Shown here: piece after piece, positions 1 to 8,261 of the stretch
Layout of the letters: the number at the start of each line of letters is the position of its first letter
Numbering within the stretch: position 1 is the first letter of the stretch
NCBI GenBank assembly: GCA_036346225.1
Contig: JARFIW010001111.1
Location: 1,608,526-1,672,525 of the forward strand
Length of the DNA: 64,000 bases
Direction: 5' to 3'
From: Platerodrilus igneus
Lineage: Eukaryota > Arthropoda > Insecta > Coleoptera > Lycidae
Notes under the pieces: generated by a model
Told to the model about the DNA's origin: nothing
What the model saw: the letters and a program-made list of their open reading frames with translations, nothing else
The model's database searches: none
Position numbers and translations under genes: made by a program

Positions 1-90
1 CTGTATGGTACTCAGTCGTAGTTTTCAGTATATTTTCTTTCAGCTTCTATACATGGAATATACAGGTTTCTTGCAACATTTCATAGATTA

Positions 91-495
91 TCAACTCTTC
101 AATTTTTTGTATCCATAAGGGAGTGAAGTGTGATTTTGAAAAAAAAACTTTCGTTTGATGAAATTGGGTCTGTAGATTTTTGTCTCAGTTCTTGTAACCA
201 CCTCGGCGTGTCCTGTTCTCTTGATGTTTCTGGAAATAATATTTACAGGTTCCGACGTGGTTAAAATCATATTTTTGATACTCTTAAAGTTTATGAGCTG
301 GCCAGCTGAGTAGTTAAGTAAAATACCTTTCACCTTGAAAACAAAGTGTTCCTGTAGTTTATCCATAGAGAAGGACTTGTAAGCGTAATATTTGGGCCTC
401 CAGACACAAATTCAGTAATATAACTTCCTGATCCGTGTGCTTCCAACTCGTCTGTCATATCGCCTACAAATTTTTTGGTGGGGACGTCAGTAGAC
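91..495 (-). pseudogene. PolB C-terminal fragment
   Basis: Read leftward, this encodes the tail of the virus-like PolB family seen elsewhere in the window. Upstream is a TDELE / YITEFVSGGP stretch, then KVKG, LNYSAGQLINF and a basic end. The first part (about 495-375) and the second part (366-91) lie in different frames, so there is a one-base frameshift near 373. No polymerase palm motif is present. The assignment rests on recognition of the family's C-terminal signature and on PolB N-terminal remnants lying 0.9 kb upstream on the same strand. It is probably the far end of the 1350-2155 fragment after loss of the catalytic middle. Confidence 0.7.
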
Positions 496-539
496 TATTA
501 TTGGGAATACCACCACCTCATTTCCCCCAGAATCCCTCA

Positions 540-1150
540 TTTCCCCACACATCTGGACCAAAAAGTTTTCTTCGACTAGCCATTTTCATCTTTCGAGATA
601 AACCTATCTTGTTTGGTATTAATTAATATTAGAATTTTCTCAGCTACCCGAATCTCTAGGAATTTTTTAGATAGCGGCATCTCCCAGAAAGCTACCCTCA
701 TTTTAAGATTTTTTGATGGTAGCGATTTCTGACCGTCCTTATAAATTTTTTAGTCATGCAATACATGAAACTAACCTAGAATTTTATGTAGAATCCGAAT
801 CTGTACATAGATTTAAAATAAAACTACCCCCTGCAAAGTTATACCCCTTTAAAGTCCTGATCTTCTAAATTTTGCTCTTTGCTCTATAAGCAAACCTAAC
901 AAATAGCTTTCTTCGTCTAACCATTGCATCTTTCGAGATAAACCTATCTTGTTTGATATCAATTAATATTAGATTTTTCTCAGCTACCCGAATCTCTGGG
1001 AATTTTTCAGATAGCATCAGTTCCCAGGGAGCTACCCTCATTATAAGATTTTTTGCTGGTAGCGATTTCTGACCGTCCGCATAAATTTTTTTAGTCATGC
1101 GATACATTAAATTAGTCTAAAATTTTACGCAGAATCCGAATCTGCAAACT
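540..1150 (-). repeat. R1 repeat, tandem dimer, with an open frame
   Basis: Two head-to-tail units of about 0.3 kb share the stretch containing KSLP, RVAEK, LILID and KQDRFISKDAM. The right unit is open from 1107 to 865 (80 codons, leftward); the left unit is broken. Related copies lie at 22325-22935, 11780-12057 and 17407-17560. I do not recognise the peptide. It could be a short gene remnant amplified with a repeat, or chance openness. Confidence 0.8.
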
Positions 1151-1349
1151 GATTTAAAATTGAAGCACCCCTTACCATTTTACACACACCCTCTAAATTA
1201 TAACTTTCCTGCAGCTCATACCTAAAAGAAAATCTAAAACCATTCTTAAAACTTTTTATTACAGACAATTTTTACTAATACAGTTTAAATTTTGTAAACC
1301 ACATTTCTAAATACATATTCACGATTTTTTATTCTCAACCTAGAACTTC

Positions 1350-2155
1350 TCATATCGGCTTATACTTATTCATATTTATTTCTAAATAGAGCACCTTTTC
1401 CAAAGACCAACCGGACCCACATGTTTTAAATTCCTCTGATTTTGTTCGCATGGTTTCGCTTAAGACTTCGTACATATTTTCCAAATTTCTAGAAGACGTT
1501 ATAACCACATTTTTTATGTTAAAGGATTTCACATCGGTAGTCTCTTCCCCCCATTTTGGTGTAAACGCCGTAGAGTTCACAATAGACCTTTACTGCTGTA
1601 TGTTGTATTTTTTTTTTATTAATTAATGGAATAAATCTCTCTTTCTGCTTCCAAAGAAACTCGGGCACTCCATCGTCGACACTGGCATTCTTTATGCGAT
1701 AGCTAGCCATACGGTTGTTAAACGCTGTGCTAACCATTTCTACACAATCGTCGCTAGTAGCGGTTACTGATGCATTTTTGTCTGTTGCTTCTTAAGTGTG
1801 CGGCATAGGTAGTCCTTTCCATTTCGAAATCGTATACCTTACACATAATTCGTGGTTGTTTCGTACAAGGCCCTTTAACAGCTGGCGGAGCTGAACGTTT
1901 ACTGCTTAATGACATACAATGCTGTTTTTCCTTGTGTCGCTGTAAGCTGTCCATTCTCGTAAAAGCGATACCGCAAGACCCACAGTTTAAGTACGTTGCT
2001 GCGGACGGATGTATAAGCTTAACCGTGGACGATGTTACACAACTACATTTGTTCTGGTGCCATTTGAGAGCATCCCTCCTGGTAAAGTAGACGTGACAGG
2101 GCTCGCATTTAAAAACGTTTGCAGGTACCATTTTAGTACAAAACAAAATCCACAC
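1350..2155 (-). pseudogene. PolB N-terminal fragment with C2H2 fingers
   Basis: Reading frames at 2155-1754, 1737-1519 and 1580-1350 together match the N-terminal third of the virus-like PolB at 25265-29132. Two finger-like segments come first (CEPC...H...C, then CGSCGIAFTRMDSLQRHKEKQH), followed by the spacer with SYRIKNASV, VYTKMG, NIKNVVITSS and SGW.LEKVLYLEIN. Frameshifts fall near 1775-1785 and in a run of Gs near 1550. The frame is continuous where the rightward copy (7560-11325) has introns. Exonuclease and polymerase domains are missing, and R1 repeats occupy the gap before the C-terminal fragment. Confidence 0.85.
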
Positions 2156-2159
2156 TATA

Positions 2160-2629
2160 GAACTTTGGTTAAACTTGTAAGCGAACTAACTTATAACTAA
2201 AAGGTATATTCTTGCGTACCTGCTTTATGTACCCTATAGAATGCAAACCGAAGATTTCCGAAGACACCCGAACGAAGTTGAGGATTCAGCGGGGAAATAA
2301 ATGACGTCATCTCTTGCCAATCCTTACTGCTCGTCCAATACATTTAGCACCAATGCATGCACCTGGTTCGCATCGTCTATGGTGCGAATGCAGTTAGTAT
2401 AGAAACACCGGAAACGTCTTCCATGTTATACGGATCGCGTGCATATTAAAAATCCAAAAGGGTGGTAGCACACGCACACAAATTGGCTGCAAGTCGTGCA
2501 GTAAAAGATGCAGTACCACTATAAACAAAAACTTAATAAAAGACTTTAAACCTATACTAAGGGAATATCAAACTTGTTGTCTACATAATACTTACTAATA
2601 AAGCAATTTAATTTTAAATAACTTCTACG
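2160..2629. other. Gap between PolB and ATPase remnants
   Basis: No coding frame or repeat is recognised. It would hold the 5' flank of the leftward PolB fragment and the lost remainder of the ATPase gene. Confidence 0.5.
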
Positions 2630-3088
2630 TCATATTTTCGGAAATGGTAGGCTTGAATATTTTCTAAATGGACCATGTTTACCATCCTCTTTTGCACTAG
2701 CAATAGCAAAGTTATCATAATTCTGCACAGGTATTGTAATTTTTTGTTTCGCAGTCGCCATATTGCTTTGAGTGTGTACCTGCTTTTGTTGCTGTTTGCG
2801 GTGATAGCTTAGCGTCTCTTTCGGTATATTATATTTTCTGCTGATGGAGTAAATAGTTGATTTACCCAGTCGAACTTCTTCTATAGCTTTTTCTAACGCT
2901 TCTTTACCGTATCCACTATTTCGTCTTCTTATGTAATTGCGAACCATGCTAATCAATACTGGCGGGAGTAATTTTACCCTATGGGGCAATTTTACCCTAT
3001 GGAGCAATTTCACCCTATGGGACAATTTTACTCTATTTTGATAGAGGTAAATTCGCTCTGAAATAACTAGAACCCGTCCATTAAACAT
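2630..3088 (-). pseudogene. psq-type HTH plus start of packaging ATPase, truncated
   Basis: The frame holds a psq-like helix-turn-helix (SGYGKEALEKAIEEV, then SISRKYNIPKETLSYH) followed by the linker that leads into the ATPase in the intact homologue at 39463-40347 (IPVQNYDNFA...GKHGP). Walker A and B are absent, so the gene is cut just before its catalytic core. The first 40 or so codons are not part of the family. They read through an 18-bp minisatellite and the end of the capsid gene, so the true start is probably near the RRRNSGYGKEALEK segment. It lies downstream of the major capsid gene, in the same direction. Confidence 0.8.
2966..3040 (-). repeat. 18-bp in-frame minisatellite
   Basis: About four units of an 18-bp sequence centred on CCCATAGGG, giving VKLSHR, VKLLHR, VKLPHR and VKLLP on the minus strand. 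The unit length keeps frame, which extends the downstream ORF artificially. Confidence 0.85.
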
Positions 3089-4190
3089 TTATTTGACGAT
3101 TTGTTCGGATAGTATTTTTCCATAAAAGATGCATAAGACAGGTACGCTGGCAAGTAGTAGTTCTGCTCGAAATCCAAATTTAATCAACCTTGAGGGAATG
3201 AATGCCTGAAAGTTTAAAAACACTTTGACATTGGTTATATTGGCATTCGTAAAGTTCGTAGCATTTTCTTCTTTCCTGTCGTACTTCCCATTTTGCAGCG
3301 CTAGTAATATCCACCGAGCCTTCTCTGTTTCGTTCGATACTTTAATTCTCCATACTTGCGACTTTGATTGTGTTAGAGACGGTAATTCGTGTAGTTCCCA
3401 TTTTCTGAATGCGACCACTATAGATGATTGATTTTGCATTTCCGAAAGCAGTGAAGTCTTGGCGAAGTCACTTAATGTTATATGCGGAACCTCCCATGAA
3501 ATACGTTGTATTTTGAACGTTACTGTATTTCCAATCGACTTGTAGCAATTTACTTCCGACTTGGCTCTGATTAAAATCAGCTCTTGAGGCATGTTGACGA
3601 TAGTTTTTGTAATCTTCAAAACCCAAAATGGTTTTAGAGCTATAGCACAACTAAACCGTTCATCTTGAAATATGGTATCAGGCTTCCACCTGGTATGTGT
3701 AATAGATTTTGTTTCTGATTCTTCCATGGATACTAAACCTTTAATAGTTCTCGTAATTCCTGGGATTTTGCATACATCTATTATTTGATTATTGCCCAAT
3801 TTGTATTGAATTTCCTCAAACAGAAAATATGGCGCATTTCTAGTAAATTCGTAAGCTTTAGGATCTGGTTCTGCTGCTTTAATCGGGTCTGCAGTTGTTG
3901 ACGCTTCTCTTAATGTTTCCGTAGGCTTATAGGTACCCTTATAAATATGAAGCTTTCATGGGGGTATGTGATGTTATCACTGCTCTGGATTTCAATTGAA
4001 ATTTGATCGTTGTTTCCTGCATTCAATGTAAAGGGAAGATATGTATAATAATCTTCTTTTATTATGGTTTCGTCTAATTTATAACTTCCAAAACATCCAA
4101 TTTGGGTACATCCTCATATTTAAGCCTTCCAAGTTTAACGTTTTCATCACCGTGGAGATCTAAGCTGCGTTTACTTCTACCACCCATCAT
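3060..4190 (-). pseudogene. Major capsid protein, double jelly-roll type
   Basis: This leftward gene resembles the animal protein family typified by C. elegans F54H12.2, which is linked to Polinton-like virus capsids. Visible features are MMGGRSKRSLDLHG near 4190, YTYLPFTLNAGNN, the central block with WEVPHITLSDFAK and FRKWELHELPSL, then KARWILLALQ and NITNVKVFLN. The last two stretches are the most family-specific. The longest open part is 3799-3089 (236 codons). Frameshifts occur near 3955 and near 3170. The family is usually much longer at the C terminus, and that end is missing here. It lies between the penton-like gene and the ATPase remnant. Confidence 0.7.
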
Positions 4191-4321
4191 TTATAACTTT
4201 TAATCCCAAAGATTTTAAGAAACGTATTTTTTCTGCTGTAAGTATCTGGACAACTTGACGCTTTGACGTCGTTTTCACTATGGGTCGCCTGGGGGTGTTG
4301 TAGCGTGTTTTATATACAAAA

Positions 4322-5073
4322 TCAATAGGCATTTTCAGCTACTTTTATTTCTAGTCTTACACAGGTGTATGTTTCCGGTGAAAAGTTTACTAATTCATCC
4401 AAATGATCGACTAATCTGATTGTAATGTTATCAATTTCTGTCACGCTCAGTGGATAATATATGACTTGGTTAGGTTCCTTTTCCAGATCATACCCGGGTG
4501 GTACAGATAGACTGAATTCGAATATGCTGTGGGTACGAAAATTGTTTCTGAACGATCCTGCGGTGATATTGGTTTCCACAAAAATGTTTGAGACCGATAT
4601 TATGTTCACTTGCTGATTAGCGATATGTACGGAATCTGCAGTCAATTTGCGATTGGTAAACCCCAAGATGCTTCCAATATTGTTTTTACGGTTTGCACCA
4701 AATCAATCGGTATACTGCTTCGTATAGAACACTTTAATGTATTATTGTTGGCACTCAGTTTAAAATATTTTTCAATGTTCTCGTTGATGTCCAGCTTCTG
4801 ACTGAACAATTTTTTGAAGACGTCCTGTATATATGCATTTATTTCTTTTAATTCGTATGATCCAGGTTCAATGGTTATTCTGCGATGCTCTGGATCGTTA
4901 AAGTATAAGATGTTGTTTCCTGGATGTATGTTTTGCACAGTGTTACAAGTATACAGTCCCACTAGGTCAAAAGCATATTCACCGTCCTGTTTCAATTTAA
5001 TTGGTGGGTAAATGGACCCTGTCGATATGACATTACCATACCCGAACACGCTTACTGCTTTAGCCATTGTCAC
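4322..5073 (-). pseudogene. Second capsid protein, penton-like
   Basis: Two overlapping frames (5073-4642 and 4666-4322) form one protein of about 250 residues broken by a single frameshift near 4655. The N half has FGYGNVISTGSIYPPIKL and LVGLYTCNTVQNI. The C half has ISVSNIFVETNI, HSIFEFSLSVPPGYDL, NQVIYYPL and a final VRLEIKV strand. These are recurrent in uncharacterised animal proteins next to Polinton-type genes. Its start overlaps the protease stop codon (ATGGCTAA context near 5067), as expected of compact viral genes. The penton role is inferred from position and beta-rich character, not from a diagnostic motif. Confidence 0.6.
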
Positions 5074-5412
5074 TAAGAAACTTTAACACTAAATGCCTAC
5101 AATTGTAAGTTTTGTAAGTCTGCTCCGGTACACTGTTGTAGTAAATTTTACAACCTCGAAAATATCTCTTCACTTCTTCCGGTGGTTTCAAGTCTCCAAA
5201 CGAATCGCGGTAAAACACGCTATTTCCACGTTTTCGGTACCCCACCCAATGTGTACCTCATCCTTTGGTGATATCCAAATTAATCACACCCGACTCGTTG
5301 ACATACGGTCTAATCTTCTGTAACTGATCTCTATAAAAGACGTTGCGAAAATGAGGAATGTTAGATGCGTGTTTCCTTATATCTACGTCGGTGAGAGCTC
5401 TTCGAGGTAACT
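5060..5412 (-). pseudogene. Adenain-like cysteine protease
   Basis: This frame keeps the order expected for the C5-type virion maturation protease. GTHWV carries the catalytic His, RDSFGDLKPPEEV the acidic residue and YNCRHLVLKFL the catalytic Cys. An upstream segment with NVFYRD and SGVINLD also fits. An in-frame TGA at 5258-5260, just before GTHWV, divides the gene. The remaining open part is 5245-5060. The protein would be about 115 residues, shorter than adenovirus protease, with the family's N terminus either lost or fused into the 3' end of the pX-like frame. In living relatives it cleaves capsid and core precursors. Confidence 0.75.
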
Positions 5413-5415
5413 TGG

Positions 5416-5769
5416 TTAGTTTTTTGATCCTTTTTTACAAATACCACGCCCCTGTTTGTACGGTTTCAAGAATAATGCTGTGCCTTTTTTGTATGGTTTT
5501 AGAAACATTCCATTTCCTTTTTTCCCAACGGCAATGGCTTCCATAGATCTGTTGTGCCGTTCGCTTTCCTTAACCTGCTCGTTGGCTGTCTTGACATCAT
5601 TTACTGCTTTGGCTATCCCCGCAGCACCACCTGTTAGTGCTCCTAGAGCACTTAGTCCTGCGAATATCGGAATCAATGGTAGAAAACCTCCTTTCTGTGG
5701 AACGGGTATAATACGTGGGACTTTAATTTTGCTTCTCCCACCAGCTCCTTTTATGATTTTTTTTACCAA
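5416..5769 (-). CDS. pX-like virion core protein
   Basis: The 117-codon open frame has a basic N terminus, a Gly/Ala-rich hydrophobic segment (FLPLIPIFAGLSALGALTGGAAGIAKAV, about residues 29-56), a polar helix with ERHNRSMEAIAVGKK, and two tandem copies of a GxxLFLKPYK-type motif near the C terminus. This architecture recurs in Polinton/adintovirus genomes as the adenovirus pX- or pVI-like core protein that binds DNA or membranes. The frame begins at TTG, and no ATG precedes the conserved part, so the original start may be lost. It overlaps the end of the PLA2 gene by 47 bases. Confidence 0.7.
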   Translation of the reverse strand: MVKKIIKGAGGRSKIKVPRIIPVPQKGGFLPLIPIFAGLSALGALTGGAAGIAKAVNDVKTANEQVKESERHNRSMEAIAVGKKGNGMFLKPYKKGTALFLKPYKQGRGICKKGSKN

Positions 5770-6232
5770 TTAGAATACCAACGTCTAGCAGCTTTTTCAA
5801 ATTGTCGAAACCAACTCGATCTATTGCGGATCGTATTTTCTTCAAGAATCCACCTTTGAAACTTATTTTCTTCTTTAAGCCCATACCCATTTTTCTCTTT
5901 GCTTTCATAGCGTTTGTCACAAACCAAGCTGCCGCTTTTTCCCCAAACTTTGCGTCCTTAGACTTAACTCTCCACCAGGCCTCTTCTTCTAAAATTTTAT
6001 CTGCTCGGTGTCTGGCTGGAAGATCGTCAGGGTACTTGGAGTATGCAATGTCGTGGTTTTTACACATTTTATCCAATTCGTTTATTCCAGGATCACCTTT
6101 TGCTAAGCGCTCATTCAACTTTGTACCAGGGCCGCAGTGCTGATAACCTGGAATATGCAGCTCAAACGGTAACCTGTTTATAGCGGTGTTGATTAAACCC
6201 TCTCCAGAACAGGTAATCATGTGTTTACTCAA
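5723..6232 (-). CDS. Phospholipase A2-domain virion protein, parvovirus VP1-like
   Basis: An intact 169-codon frame. HIPGYQHCGPG (about residues 26-36) matches the calcium-binding loop, and CKNHDIAYSKY (57-67) holds the His-Asp dyad of the secreted-type PLA2 fold used by parvovirus VP1. Downstream are DLPARHRADKILEEEAW, KFGEKAAAWFVTNAMKAKRKMGMG and a Lys-rich tail. The enzyme hydrolyses phospholipid esters and in parvoviruses helps the particle escape endosomes. The 3' end overlaps the pX-like frame, and the last 25 codons may be outside the ancestral protein. A TATA-like element lies 40-50 bases upstream of the start. Confidence 0.85.
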   Translation of the reverse strand: MSKHMITCSGEGLINTAINRLPFELHIPGYQHCGPGTKLNERLAKGDPGINELDKMCKNHDIAYSKYPDDLPARHRADKILEEEAWWRVKSKDAKFGEKAAAWFVTNAMKAKRKMGMGLKKKISFKGGFLKKIRSAIDRVGFDNLKKLLDVGILIGKKNHKRSWWEKQN

Positions 6233-6273
6233 AAAAATCTCAAACTATACTAAATAAATAAACAACAGCAAGT

Positions 6274-6283
6274 CTATTTATAC
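6274..6283 (-). promoter_or_regulatory. TATA box of the PLA2 gene
   Basis: GTATAAATAG on the minus strand, ending about 42 bases before the ATG of the PLA2 frame. No clear TCAGT initiator is seen at the expected distance. Confidence 0.5.
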
Positions 6284-6429
6284 TTTTTTCAAAAAAATTT
6301 ACAATATATTATAGTTTCACTTAAACAATATATTTACAATAACAATATATTTACATCAACATCTCTTGAGCTGTGATCGTAGTTGTTTACTATAACTACA
6401 ACTGTCTTTTATAAGATACTCTCTCTAGT

Positions 6430-7221
6430 TATTGCCATAACCTGAATCTTCAGAATCCGACAAATTTAAAAGTCTAAACATTTCCACTAATGTTCTTGTA
6501 CGTATCACGTCTCGCACAAATATATCCGGAAAACGTATAACCAGCTCCAAAGCATTTAGGGCACTCTGATTCAATTCGTTGTAGAATAAAATATTGCCAA
6601 TTCAAACTTCGCCATCAACCAAGATTTTAATTCGTTTTTCCCTTCAATCATAGTAGTAAACCAATCGCCATCATTTAAATTAGAATTAGCAACAAACCCT
6701 ACTAATTCGCTGTATAATGCTGGGAAGTCACGACTTTCCAACTGCTTAAATTGATACTCCAACAGCTCTCGCATATGGAATAGTTTACGGCACTCCAATT
6801 CATTTATAACTATCGAGCTATTACTCATTATTATTTTTAACTGGAATGTTTCGTCCTCGGTTGATCCGGACACTGGTGACAGAGTGATAAAAAACGGACC
6901 TCCTAGTTGTATGTGTAGATCTTCCATTTCGGGTACACCATTTAATCCAGTGTTTAGCACGTCACGAGAAAATACGTTGATTTGAAATTCCACTTGAAAA
7001 TTTGTAAAGGTTATCCATTTTTCGTATGCCAATTCCAGAACATGGTTACAATATTTCTTGCTACACACCGATCGTAATGCAGGTTTTATTGTCTGGTTTA
7101 TAACAAACCCAATTTCCACATCATGAGGGTGTTCGCCCAATTCACTTAAACTATACGTGAACCTATTAATAAGATTTTCGGTATACAAAAATTGTGTATT
7201 ATTAACATCTGCATACTCCAC
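6430..7221 (-). pseudogene. Unrecognised virion-block gene
   Basis: The open part (7221-6571, 216 codons) contains FLYTENLINRFTYSLSEL, KYCNHVLELAYEKW and FFITLSPVSG. Translation of 6585-6430 in another frame continues as plausible coding sequence (NALELVIRFPDIFVRDV, LNLSDSEDSGYGNN, stop). So the gene was about 260 codons and has a frameshift near 6585. The first codon shown is GTG, and I see no ATG in a better position. No motif identifies a function. Being first in the leftward virion-gene block and facing PolB across a shared promoter region, it is likely a conserved element gene. Confidence 0.55.
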
Positions 7222-7237
7222 TGCTTTTCACTGAGAT

Positions 7238-7276
7238 GACTGAGAAAGGATCCTATGCAAATCATCCTTTTAAATG
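7238..7276 (-). promoter_or_regulatory. Leftward core promoter of element A
   Basis: On the minus strand a TATA-like TTTAAAAGG (about 7276-7266) is followed about 29 bases later by CTCAGTC (7244-7238), an arthropod-type initiator. It precedes the leftward virion gene block. Confidence 0.55.
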
Positions 7277-7452
7277 TTTCAGGATTGTTGTTGCACATGC
7301 GTAAATTGTACTCGGATGACTTAGAATACGTAAGCGAAAAGTTAATTAGTTTTCACCGACGTGAATAGACTGGTTCGAAATGTAACTCGAGGTTAAAACG
7401 ATGTTGGGTTTCTCCTAATTTAAAAGTAAACTACCTAATTATACCAACCGGG

Positions 7453-7488
7453 TATAAAAGCATCGTGCGATACAATATAATTCAGTTT
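7453..7488 (+). promoter_or_regulatory. Rightward PolB core promoter
   Basis: TATAAAAG at 7453-7460 is followed 31 bases later by TTCAGTTT (7481-7488), the arthropod TATA/Inr pair. The first ATG of the PolB reading is at 7560, giving a leader of about 75 bases. With the leftward promoter it forms a divergent control region of about 340 bp. Confidence 0.65.
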
Positions 7489-7909
7489 CTGTTTAGTCTT
7501 TAACTAGTTACAACAGCTAAAAAGTCTTTGACCAGTTATTAATTTTCTTTATAGAAAAAATGTCTTCATTCGCGTGCGATGTCTTCTCGAGGAGTAACAA
7601 TTTAAAACGACACCCGCTCCAACAACATGGATCGGTGCCTGATCAGAAGGCTGGCTTGTTTGCCTGCGATGTATGCCCGGCATCCTTCACCCGTAAGGAC
7701 AGCCTAAAACGGCACAAGGATACCAAGCATGGTGTGGTGGAACCTGTTGCTGGACTCTCCGGAGTCAAACGACCGGTTGCACTGACAGTTGAGAGACTTG
7801 CCCCCAAGAGGTTGCGGAGATGCGAGGATTGTAAGGTGAATGTTGCCAACTTGGTAGCCCACCAGCGCACCAACAGAATTAAACAGAATTATAAATACTA
7901 ACGCTAGTG

Positions 7910-7961
7910 GTATGTATTTTTTTTAAAACATTGAATGAGTGTTTAACTTAGTTATTTCTAG
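7910..7961 (+). other. Short spliceosomal intron in PolB
   Basis: A 52-bp segment starts GTATGT, has a T-rich 3' part and ends TTTCTAG. Removing it joins two parts aligned with the intronless PolB homologue (the RINNMSG...DFLL region of the 25265-29132 copy). Confidence 0.8.
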
Positions 7962-8216
7962 GTATCCTAGACTTCCTCCGTACGCAACGCGAGAGGTTCG
8001 TCGGGGAACAGTTGGATATACACACCTCCCTCAAGATCAACTTGGAGGTGTTTGGTGGATACACCAAGATGGGTGTGCCAGAGGGTGTTGAAGACGTGAA
8101 ATCCTTCAACACCCGAAACATGATTATCACGTCATCCAGCGATCTGGAGAAGGTCTACAACTCCTTTGTGGAGAGGATGTCGGCTAAGTTAGACGAATTT
8201 CAAGAACGAGATTCTG

Positions 8217-8261
8217 GTAAATTTTAAAAAATTATTTTTTTTTCTAATTTTTTAATTTTAG
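8217..8261 (+). other. Short spliceosomal intron in PolB
   Basis: A 45-bp AT-rich segment, GTAAAT to TTTTAG, lies in phase 1 within the codon for the Gly of a DSGWTL motif. The homologous SGW site is uninterrupted in both other PolB N-terminal copies in the window. Confidence 0.88.

Larger units (their letters stand above)
1..1160. repeat. Left copy of a 1.16-kb direct repeat
   Basis: This block matches 21786-22944 in the same orientation with about ten differences that I counted by eye, roughly 1 percent. Both copies contain a leftward PolB C-terminal remnant and a dimer of repeat R1. Homology stops at about 1160, where this copy continues into PolB N-terminal remnants and the other into Penelope-like RT. 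The match starts at base 1, so the duplication may extend left of the window. Confidence 0.95.
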
